Of a stretch of DNA of 26,399 nucleotides, positions 16,035 to 22,034 are shown piece after piece (positions within the stretch are counted from its first letter, which is position 1; each line of letters opens with the position of its first letter). The notes beneath the pieces were generated by a model that did no database searches, was not told the origin of the DNA, and worked only from the letters and a program-made list of their open reading frames with translations. The DNA comes from CAZBWS01 sp964495705 (GTDB lineage Bacteria; Pseudomonadota; Gammaproteobacteria; HTCC5015), in the NCBI GenBank assembly GCA_964495705.1, contig CAZBWS010000030.1, forward strand, positions 1 through 26,399, written 5' to 3'. The position numbers were made by a program, and so were the translations under genes.

Positions 16035-16322
16035 TTACTTCGGTTGTGAGTTTATAGCCTCATCCAGACCTTTAGCTATACTTTCTTTTATTGTAGGCGC
16101 TAAAGCCCCCATCAAAAGTCCCAGTTTAACGATGACATCAATATCTCTTTCTGTCACCGTTATTTTTCCAGTCGCTCCGCTGCCTTTGAATATCAATTCA
16201 TCCTCTTGCCACTGAGACTGCACGCCGAGTTTTGATTTGAGTTTGCCTCGCAGTACTTCAACACGCTCGCGTGCTTCTTCAATCCCAAAGGGGTGTTCAC
16301 GATTAATGTGGATGTGGCTCAT
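16035..16322 (-). CDS. Polyhydroxyalkanoic acid system family protein (PHA granule region)
   Basis: A 95-residue small protein of the PHA_gran_rgn family, recognised by the start HIHINREHPFGIEEARERVE and the central WQEDELIFKGSGATGKITV. Members are found beside phasin and PHA synthase genes; the molecular role is not defined. The gene is divergent from the second phasin (181-base space), which supports a shared role on storage granules. AGAGA precedes the ATG by about eight bases. Confidence 0.88.
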   Translation of the reverse strand: MSHIHINREHPFGIEEARERVEVLRGKLKSKLGVQSQWQEDELIFKGSGATGKITVTERDIDVIVKLGLLMGALAPTIKESIAKGLDEAINSQPK

Positions 16323-16503
16323 AGTTGATCTCTTCAGCAGGTGCGCTATTTTGAGACAGAATACAGCTGGGGTCTAGAGTAAATGTGTGAATAATTAGCG
16401 CATTTAAACTACCGTGCAAATATCGTGGTGTTTAGTATGTTTATTCTAATTAGCCTGCCTAGAATACTAAAAAAATTCACCTAACTCGTACTGTGGAAAT
16501 AAA

Positions 16504-16953
16504 ATGAATAACACCTTTGATGACATCAAAAGTCGCGCTAAATCTATATCTGATACGGACTTGACTAAAAAAATACAAGATTCTGCAAATAATGTTCTAC
16601 AGGCAGGTTTAGGGGCGTTGGCGAAGCAGCAGGAAGATACGACGAAAATATTTGATGCCCTAGTGAAGCAGGGACAAGATATTGAATCAAAGACCAAAGG
16701 TGTGGTTAAACAACAGTTGCGCACGGCTGAGGACCGTGTAGAAGAAGTGAAAAAGGTCGCGCAGGAAACAGTCACGGCCGTACGAGGTAAAGCCCATGTG
16801 TCTATCGATAAGATTGAAGGAGCTGTTCAAGACGGGGTTAGCCAGGCTATACAAAATATTGGTTTGATAACGAATGAGCAAGTGACAAAACTGAACCGCC
16901 GTATCGATGAGTTAGAGCGCTCATTAGAGCGTTTAGAAGGCAAGCTTAAATAA
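16504..16953 (+). CDS. Phasin family protein (149 residues)
   Basis: Second granule-coat phasin. The N-terminal part contains AGLGALAKQQEDTTKIFDALVKQGQDIESKTK (two adjoining conserved blocks, about 34-66), followed by a continuous amphipathic helix and a C-terminal heptad coiled coil (LNRRIDELERSLERLEGKL) that may mediate oligomers, as the leucine zipper of PhaF does. It shares the AGLGA and LVKQGQ motifs with the phasin at 13272-13661 but is longer and acidic at the end. There is no Lys/Ala tail. Weak GGA ribosome-binding site. The next gene follows after 77 bases in the same direction. Confidence 0.9.
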   Translation: MNNTFDDIKSRAKSISDTDLTKKIQDSANNVLQAGLGALAKQQEDTTKIFDALVKQGQDIESKTKGVVKQQLRTAEDRVEEVKKVAQETVTAVRGKAHVSIDKIEGAVQDGVSQAIQNIGLITNEQVTKLNRRIDELERSLERLEGKLK

Positions 16954-17030
16954 CTCGCTTTTGTATCAGTTTATATACGCCATACTCATTGATCCTCTAG
17001 GTCTTAAGGCCCAGATAACACAGGTAGCTT

Positions 17031-17774
17031 ATGAGCTCTAGAAAAGAAGTTAAGCAGCAAAATTCGCAACAACTTTACGCTCAGCTGGATAAGGTGTTAA
17101 AAGATCACCAAAAGCGCAAAACTAATCCAGATTTAGAGAAAGATGTTTTAAAGTTGGCCAAATGGCAGTCCCAGCGCATGTTGCGAACCTATGCGGATAT
17201 GTTTGCAACGGATCGTTACAACCCTCCGATGAGCTTCTTTAAAGAAGATATGTATGCGCCAAAAGATTTTAGTCAGCGTGACCTAGAGGCTAAAAAAGTA
17301 TTTCCAGTCATGTCTCGGGTCATGCCTGCGGGTATGGTGGGGACTCTAGCTCTGGTGATGGAGGTTAATGCTCTATCTATGGAGCTGGATGATCGCTTGG
17401 CGGAGGCATTAAAGGAGCTAGGTTTAATTGATGAGATTACCCCTGCGGCTTATGGTGAGGCCTACCGCCGCTGTGATAATAGAGCGCAGCGTGAGCATCA
17501 AATCAAATTGATCATCGAAGTGGGTAAAGCGGTCAATCGCTATGTGAAATTCCCCTATATATCCGGTGCACTCAAGATGATGAGTAAGCCTGCACACATG
17601 CTAGGCCTAGGGGATTTACAAGACTTCCTAGAGCGTGGCTATGAGGGTTTTAAGCATATGGGCGACGCCGGAGAGTTTATTTTGCAGATCGAAGATCGCG
17701 AAACTAAAATTCTTGATAATATATTTGCAGCGAAGGATGACCCCTTTGATATAGAGATTATCCCTTTAAAGTAA
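17031..17774 (+). CDS. FFLEELY-motif family protein, function unknown
   Basis: A soluble, mostly helical protein of 247 residues with no signal peptide. It has the family signature RTYADMFATDRYNPPMSFF followed by KEDMYAPKDFSQRD (about 52-84), where the name-giving motif appears as FFKEDMY. After this come a Met-rich helix (VMSRVMPAGMVGTLALVMEV) and a C-terminal part without catalytic motifs I recognise. The family has no established activity. Here it lies downstream of a phasin in the same orientation, so a granule-associated or lipid-related role is possible; that is inference from position only. Confidence 0.78.
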   Translation: MSSRKEVKQQNSQQLYAQLDKVLKDHQKRKTNPDLEKDVLKLAKWQSQRMLRTYADMFATDRYNPPMSFFKEDMYAPKDFSQRDLEAKKVFPVMSRVMPAGMVGTLALVMEVNALSMELDDRLAEALKELGLIDEITPAAYGEAYRRCDNRAQREHQIKLIIEVGKAVNRYVKFPYISGALKMMSKPAHMLGLGDLQDFLERGYEGFKHMGDAGEFILQIEDRETKILDNIFAAKDDPFDIEIIPLK

Positions 17775-17788
17775 GTCATATTTGCGCG

Positions 17789-17811
17789 TGCAGTCTAGTA
17801 TATAGACTGCA
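17789..17811. other. Nine-base-pair dyad between FFLEELY and peroxiredoxin genes
   Basis: TGCAGTCTA (17789-17797) and TAGACTGCA (17803-17811) are perfect inverted repeats with a five-base spacer. There is no T-tract after them, so they may be a Rho-dependent 3' hairpin for the upstream gene or an operator about 28 bases before the -35 of the peroxiredoxin promoter. Confidence 0.5.
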
Positions 17812-17838
17812 TCTATTAGCCCGATAGATCCCCCCCTC

Positions 17839-17866
17839 TAGACAACAGCGCTAAGCTGCTTATACT
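17839..17866 (+). promoter_or_regulatory. Probable sigma-70 promoter of the peroxiredoxin gene
   Basis: TAGACA (17839-17844) and TATACT (17861-17866) are each five of six matches to consensus, with a 16-base spacer. The predicted start near 17873 leaves a leader of about 57 bases that ends in a strong AGGAG ribosome-binding site. I could not identify an OxyR site with confidence. Confidence 0.5.
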
Positions 17867-17929
17867 TCCCGCACTTTTATTGTTTGCCATTCTTATTGGC
17901 TTTTTCATTTATTTATTAGGAGAAATACC

Positions 17930-18535
17930 ATGTCTGTATTAGTTGGACGCCCTGCACCGGATTTCACAGCTGCTGCTGTACTAGGCAACGGCGAAATTGT
18001 CGATACTTATAACTTTGCTGAAGAGACGAAGGGCAAATATGCCGCTATCGTATTCTACCCACTTGATTTCACGTTTGTATGCCCTTCAGAGCTAATCGCT
18101 CTAGATAAGCGTACAGCCGAGCTTAACGAACGCGGTGTTGAGGTCATTGCTGTGTCTATCGACTCACAGTTTAGCCATAATGCATGGCGTAATACGCCTA
18201 TCAATGATGGCGGTATTGGCCAAGTTAAATACACCATGGTTGCTGATGTTAAGCATGATATCTGTAAAGCCTATGACGTTGAGCACCCAGAAGCGGGTGT
18301 TGCATTCCGTGGAACATTTATCATTGATAAAGAAGGCCAGGTTCGCCATCAGACAGTTAACGATCTTCCATTAGGTCGCAATATGGATGAGTTGATCCGC
18401 CTAGTTGACGCACTGCAGTTTACTGAAGAGCACGGTGAAGTTTGCCCAGCTGGCTGGAATAAAGGTGATAAGGGTATGGACGCTACACCAACAGGTGTTG
18501 CTTCTTACTTGGCTGAGGAAGCTGATAAGCTATAG
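17930..18535 (+). CDS. Typical 2-Cys peroxiredoxin (AhpC/Prx1 type)
   Basis: Reduces hydrogen peroxide and organic hydroperoxides in the cytoplasm using paired cysteines. The 201 residues have the peroxidatic Cys51 in FYPLDFTFVCPSE and the resolving Cys171 in GEVCPAGW. The GGIG motif linked to sensitivity to overoxidation is present (about 97-100), but the C-terminal YF motif is not evident (the end reads SYLAEEADKL). An extra Cys occurs in HDICKAYD. Length is typical. AGGAG lies seven bases before the ATG. It is monocistronic, with its own promoter and a strong terminator. No AhpF is adjacent, so the electron donor is likely thioredoxin or an unlinked AhpF. Confidence 0.95.
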   Translation: MSVLVGRPAPDFTAAAVLGNGEIVDTYNFAEETKGKYAAIVFYPLDFTFVCPSELIALDKRTAELNERGVEVIAVSIDSQFSHNAWRNTPINDGGIGQVKYTMVADVKHDICKAYDVEHPEAGVAFRGTFIIDKEGQVRHQTVNDLPLGRNMDELIRLVDALQFTEEHGEVCPAGWNKGDKGMDATPTGVASYLAEEADKL

Positions 18536-18559
18536 GTATTGCCCTTAGTAGAGCTTAAC

Positions 18560-18596
18560 AAGGCCTGCCCGAGTAATCGGGTAGGCCTTTTCTTTT
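18560..18596 (+). terminator. Terminator of the peroxiredoxin gene
   Basis: A thirteen-pair stem (AAGGCCTGCCCGA, 18560-18572, with TCGGGTAGGCCTT, 18577-18589, one G-T pair) closed by a GTAA loop and followed by TTTCTTTT. A strong intrinsic terminator 24 bases after the stop. Confidence 0.93.
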
Positions 18597-18684
18597 GGCG
18601 CCACTTAGTTGGCTTGAGGCGCAATCTGCTTAACAAGGTCTAATTTAGCGTCTAGTCTAGAAGGAGGTGCTTAGGAGGCGATGT

Positions 18685-19215
18685 ATGAAAGTAGTATCCC
18701 TAGATAGCAAACGTGACAAGATCACTCAACTCAATGCCCACTCTATGGACAAAAATTTGGCACATTACTGTCAGTTTTTTGAGCGCTTGGATGCCGATAA
18801 TTTTGATCTATTCCCCTCGTTTTATCACTACCGAGTACGCTACTCTAGCCCGCTACATGATGTTAATGGACCCGATAAGATAAAGGCTATATTTACTGAG
18901 CTATTGCATCGCTGTGAATCCCCCAAGCTGATTGTACGAGACTTTTCAGTGACAGGGCAGCATGGCTTCGTATACTGGAAATTTATACGCAATAGTGAAA
19001 AGTCAGGTAATGTTGTGGTGACGGGGTTAAGCAGAATTAAGTTTGATGGCTATGGACGGGTTATTTCTCACCGTGATATTTGGGATACGGGCAGTGCGCC
19101 ACGCAATAAATGGCATCGTATGCGTGATTGGTGGAGAGGTGTGTTTTCTAAGCGGTCGAACAAAGTTAGGCGTGCAGCACCACCCAAAGAATTCCATGGC
19201 AGTCCGCCATTCTAA
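18685..19215 (+). CDS. Nuclear transport factor 2 (SnoaL-like) family protein
   Basis: A 176-residue cytoplasmic protein with the NTF2-like cone-shaped fold pattern: an N-terminal helix LAHYCQFFERLDADNFDLF, then YHYRVRYSSPLHDVNGPDKI, and paired strands ending in GLSRIKFDGYGRVISHRDIWD. Such proteins bind or isomerise small hydrophobic ligands, but no catalytic residues can be assigned. The last 40 residues are strongly basic (HRMRDWWRGVFSKRSNKVRR), an unusual extension that may bind membrane or nucleic acid. I chose ATG 18685 because AGGAGG lies six bases upstream; a GTG at 18667 in the same frame is less likely. A second AAGGAGG occurs at 18661-18667. Confidence 0.85.
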   Translation: MKVVSLDSKRDKITQLNAHSMDKNLAHYCQFFERLDADNFDLFPSFYHYRVRYSSPLHDVNGPDKIKAIFTELLHRCESPKLIVRDFSVTGQHGFVYWKFIRNSEKSGNVVVTGLSRIKFDGYGRVISHRDIWDTGSAPRNKWHRMRDWWRGVFSKRSNKVRRAAPPKEFHGSPPF

Positions 19216-19226
19216 GGTTTATATGC

Positions 19227-19257
19227 GGATAGTTTAAAGCAGTAGCTACCCGCATTC
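19227..19257. terminator. Imperfect dyad between convergent NTF2-like and SDR genes
   Basis: ATGCGGATAG (19227-19236) pairs with CTACCCGCAT (19248-19257) with one mismatch. It lies between two convergent stops and has the same GCGGATAG core as the dyad at 13752-13788, but no good T-tract. Confidence 0.35.
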
Positions 19258-19260
19258 GCA

Positions 19261-20079
19261 TTAACTTAGGAATAAATCAGGGAAAAGCTCGTTGCCAGGT
19301 TTTACGGCGTACGGATCAAAATCACTTATACCGGTTTCTTTCAATACATCTTCATCAATAAAGAAGTTCGCCGTACATTGCTTACTGTCACGGGTGAGTA
19401 TTGCATGGGCCGCATCGGCCATAATTTCAGGCTTGCGCGCGGTATTGATATCTACACCGGGTACGCCCATGATGGCTGCCGTTGCAATAATAGTTTTGGG
19501 CCACAAGGCGTTAGCCGCGACGCCTTTTTTGCGCATTTCTTCAGCCAGAGTGAGCATGCATAGGCTCATGCCGTATTTGCTCATTGTATAAGGACCAAAG
19601 TCTTTAAACCAAATTGGATCTAAGTTGAGGGGAGGAGACAGGGTAAGAATATGTGGGTTTTTAGACTTCATTAGATGAGGCAAACAGGCTTGTGATACAG
19701 CGTAAGTACCACGCACATTTACTTGATGCATCAAATCAAAGCGTTTCATATCGGTATGTCGCACACCGCCTAAGTTAATGGCGCTTGCATTGTTGATGCA
19801 GATATCAATGCCACCAAAATGCTTGGCACCTTCGTCTACCGCCGCTTTGACGGCCGCGTCATCTCGAATATCTAATTGTATAGGCAGCGCTTTTCCACCG
19901 GCTGTCTCAACGGCTTTAGCAACGCTATGAATTGTGCCCGGTAACTGAGGGTGAGGTTCTGCGGTTTTAGCAGCAATAATAATATTGGCTCCATCACGCG
20001 CTGCCTTTAAAACAATTGCCTCCCCAATACCGCGTGTGCCACCAGAAATAAAAATCGTTTTATCTTTTAATGCGCTCAT
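19261..20079 (-). CDS. HSDL2-like short-chain dehydrogenase
   Basis: A 272-residue NAD(P)-dependent oxidoreductase. It shows the Rossmann motif SGGTRGIG (12-19), INNASA (95-100), catalytic Ser148 (LTLSPPLNLDP), Tyr164 and Lys168 (YTMSKYGMS), and the HSDL2 hallmarks KTAEPHPQLPGTI, NVRGTYAVSQAC and ALWPKT. The C-terminus NFFIDEDVLKETGISDFDPYAVKPG also fits human hydroxysteroid dehydrogenase-like 2, a peroxisomal and mitochondrial protein of lipid metabolism, but the SCP-2 domain that follows in the animal protein is absent. The substrate is unknown and could be a fatty or sterol-like alcohol. Single gene, convergent with the NTF2-like gene. Confidence 0.9.
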   Translation of the reverse strand: MSALKDKTIFISGGTRGIGEAIVLKAARDGANIIIAAKTAEPHPQLPGTIHSVAKAVETAGGKALPIQLDIRDDAAVKAAVDEGAKHFGGIDICINNASAINLGGVRHTDMKRFDLMHQVNVRGTYAVSQACLPHLMKSKNPHILTLSPPLNLDPIWFKDFGPYTMSKYGMSLCMLTLAEEMRKKGVAANALWPKTIIATAAIMGVPGVDINTARKPEIMADAAHAILTRDSKQCTANFFIDEDVLKETGISDFDPYAVKPGNELFPDLFLS

Positions 20080-20395
20080 TTACTTACCTATGCCTTGCTT
20101 AACCCAGATTAATTTATGGCTCAAAATTTGGGTAGTTATTTATATTCATGTTATAAAGTGTTCCAGAGCTTAAATCATTTGATAGTGATCTGAAAGATGC
20201 CGCAATTTTTAAGAACGTAAGCTTACATTTTTAAAAATAATAAGGTGGTAAAGTTGTACGGATTATTTTTTCAACAATGGCTTTGGCTGCTGTTAAATTA
20301 GCTGTAAGGCGACTAGATTGATTGCTCTAGTAAACTAGTGAAAAATCCGCCACAGTATTAACATTTTGACAAACACTTTTAATTAGGGAATCTAA
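20080..20395. other. AT-rich intergenic region between divergent genes
   Basis: 316 bases with no convincing gene on either strand. It must hold the promoters of the HSDL2-like gene (leftward) and the Lys/Ala-rich protein gene (rightward). It contains two adjoining palindromes, GTAAGCTTAC (20217-20226) and ATTTTTAAAAAT (20227-20238), and the dyad CTAGT-AA-ACTAG. No promoter could be fixed with confidence. A ribosome-binding site AGGGA (20385-20389) precedes the ATG at 20396. Confidence 0.6.
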
Positions 20396-21086
20396 ATGAT
20401 GGCAACGATCCAAAAAGTACTTAAAGACTCTGAAGCGGCTTTTCAAAAGTCTGTAAAATCTTTCAAATCTGAAGCAGAAAAAGTGGTAGCTGACTTGAAG
20501 AAGCAGCAGGCTAAGCTGAAGAAAGAAGCTGACAAGTACAAGAAGCAGGTCGCAACTTACCGCACTAAAGCTAGTAAGTATCAAGATACTTTACGCAACA
20601 AGGCTTCTAAAAGCGCTGAAGATGCACTGGCAACAGCTAAGACTAAGCTAGAGGAAGCCCGTGGTAGCTTGAATGAAGTTCGCGGCAAGTTAAACGACGT
20701 TAAAGATCAGCTAGATTCTGCTGTTCCAGCTTTGAAAGAGCGCGAAAAGCTAGCTAAGGCTATCGAAAAGGCTAAGAAAGAGCTAGAGAAGCAAGCGGCT
20801 AAGCTACAGAAGAAGCAAGCTAAGAAGAAGCCTGCTGCAAAGAAGAAGCCAGCAGCTAAGAAAGCAGCAGCTAAAAAAGCACCTGCTAAGAAAGCAGTCG
20901 CTAAAAAAGCANNNNNNNNNNNNNNNNNNNNNNNNNNNNNNNNNNNNNNNNNNNNNNNNNNNNNNNNNNNNNNNNNNNNNNNNNNNNNNNNNNNNNNNNN
21001 NNNNNNNNNNNGCTAAAAAAGCACCTGCAAAGAAGCCAGTCGCCAAAAAGAAAGCGGCTAAGAAGGCAGCAGCTAAGAAAGCTTAA
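20396..21086 (+). CDS. Lys/Ala-rich histone H1-like protein (AlgP/PhaF-tail type), interrupted by gap
   Basis: A highly charged protein. Residues 1 to about 140 form a long Lys/Glu/Ala-rich coiled coil (SEAEKVVADLKKQQAKLKKE and similar). From about 143 on it becomes a tandem KKPAAKK / KKAAAKKAPAKKA tail like that of histone H1-like bacterial proteins, AlgP and the DNA-binding tail of PhaF. The tail is broken by 100 N after residue 172 and continues for 24 residues after the gap to a TAA at 21084. Entering and leaving frames require a missing length divisible by three. It probably binds DNA through the tail. Whether the coiled coil contacts PHA granules, as PhaF does, is open; it lacks the phasin motif AGLGA. 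Start ATG 20396 or 20399. Confidence 0.85.
20912..21011. other. Assembly gap (100 N) in a Lys/Ala codon repeat
   Basis: A placeholder of 100 N flanked on both sides by the same 12 bases, GCTAAAAAAGCA, within a tandem repeat. This is the expected result of short-read assembly failing in a repeat; the real length is unknown. Confidence 0.97.
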
Positions 21087-21105
21087 TCAGTTTTTCTCGG
21101 TTGTA

Positions 21106-21139
21106 ATAAAAAAGGCTGCCAATAGGCAGCCTTTTTTAT
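21106..21139. terminator. Bidirectional terminator
   Basis: GGCTGCC (21114-21120) and GGCAGCC (21125-21131) form a stem extended by A6/T6 around an AATA loop. It lies between the Lys/Ala-rich protein gene and the leftward ppnP gene and can end both units. Confidence 0.94.
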
Positions 21140-21162
21140 TTGCAGGGATGTAATATATATCG

Positions 21163-21459
21163 CTAGGCGTACCTACAAAGGTAGGCGCTATCTACGTCGG
21201 CCTTTACTTGAAATTTACTATCGCCAGGCACTTCAAAGGTTTCTCCTGTAGCGTAAGTGACCCATTCGCTGCTGCCAGGCAGCTTGGCCGTTAGGCTGCC
21301 GCTAACGACAGTCATGTACTCTTTCGCCGCTGTACCAAACTCGTAATCGCCTTGCTTCATTACGCCAATGGTTGCGGGCAGTTCTGATCCAGCTTGGTCC
21401 GCCTTAAAGCCACCGATAGATTTTACTTTACCGTCAAAGTATTCGTTTACATCAAACAT
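21163..21459 (-). CDS. ppnP: Pyrimidine/purine nucleoside phosphorylase PpnP
   Basis: A 98-residue single-domain cupin that splits nucleosides with phosphate into base and ribose-1-phosphate (E. coli YaiE, DUF1255, 94 residues). Conserved stretches are VNEYFDGKVKSIGF-like at the start (here VNEYFDGKVKSIGG), TIGVMKQGDYEFGT, EYMTVVSGSL and the end GDSKFQVKADVDSAYLCRY. It is the last gene of the probable valS operon, 29 bases after the acidic protein, with its own GAGG ribosome-binding site. A nucleotide-salvage enzyme beside a tRNA synthetase has no obvious functional link. Confidence 0.94.
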   Translation of the reverse strand: MFDVNEYFDGKVKSIGGFKADQAGSELPATIGVMKQGDYEFGTAAKEYMTVVSGSLTAKLPGSSEWVTYATGETFEVPGDSKFQVKADVDSAYLCRYA

Positions 21460-21488
21460 ATTATTGTCCTCTTTAAAGATGTGGGCGC

Positions 21489-22034
21489 TTATACGCCCAG
21501 CTTATTCAATTCTTCTAACACCGCGTTAATCAAGCCGCTGGTGCGTTCATCTAAGCCCGTGCTTAGGCTATCCGCATTGCGTTCACCATTGAGTAGGCGA
21601 CGCAGTGTTTGGCCAAACTGTTGTAGTTCGGGCACAGGGGATTCAGCTAAATCTGTATCCATACGCGCAAGCATTTGTAGGGCGTTTTCCTCACCAGTCG
21701 CAGCTGCGGCGATAATGCCTGCTAACCCTTCTGGGGCGAGCATGGGGTTGGCATTTTCGTCCGGCTGGGGCAGGGTGGACGGATCGGCGATGCCAATAAG
21801 CATGGCTTGGGCAATCGCCTCGTCTTCCACGTCCATATCGCCGAGTTCCTCGCGTTCACGGGCACCGTCTAGGATCATGCGGATAGCTTGGCAGAGCTTG
21901 CCCCAGCCATTTTGCTCGGCGACTTTTAAGTCTTCGAGTAGCTGGTTTGTCTTGGCTTCGTTGTCACAGGCTTCTACAACTTCCACGATTAAAGAGGCGT
22001 GCTCTTGAATTAACTGTTCTTGAATATTAGCCAT
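21489..22034 (-). CDS. Conserved acidic protein downstream of valS, function unknown
   Basis: A 181-residue soluble, largely helical and acidic protein (many Glu/Asp, ending in AVLEELNKLGV). It has no signal peptide, membrane segment or catalytic motif that I recognise. Its ATG overlaps the valS stop by one base (TAATG), so it is almost certainly translated by coupling to ValS. A middle stretch, ENANPMLAPEGLAGIIAAAA, looks like a flexible linker between two helical halves. The frame is clean and codon use resembles its neighbours. A role linked to ValS is inference from coupling only. Confidence 0.75.
   Translation of the reverse strand: MANIQEQLIQEHASLIVEVVEACDNEAKTNQLLEDLKVAEQNGWGKLCQAIRMILDGAREREELGDMDVEDEAIAQAMLIGIADPSTLPQPDENANPMLAPEGLAGIIAAAATGEENALQMLARMDTDLAESPVPELQQFGQTLRRLLNGERNADSLSTGLDERTSGLINAVLEELNKLGV

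Noticed and set aside
20366..20394. TTGACA at 20366-20371 as -35 of the Lys/Ala-rich protein gene
   Set aside because: At 17 bases spacing the -10 (AATCTA) would fall on the ribosome-binding site and abut the ATG, leaving no leader, so the perfect hexamer is probably chance.
20810..21083. Possible CRISPR or tandem-repeat array around the second gap
   Set aside because: The repeats are in-frame Lys/Ala/Pro codons of a protein tail with no unique spacers.
21394..22008. 204-residue plus-strand open frame
   Set aside because: Antisense to ppnP and the acidic protein, Ser/Ala-rich low complexity without motifs; the minus-strand genes explain the region.
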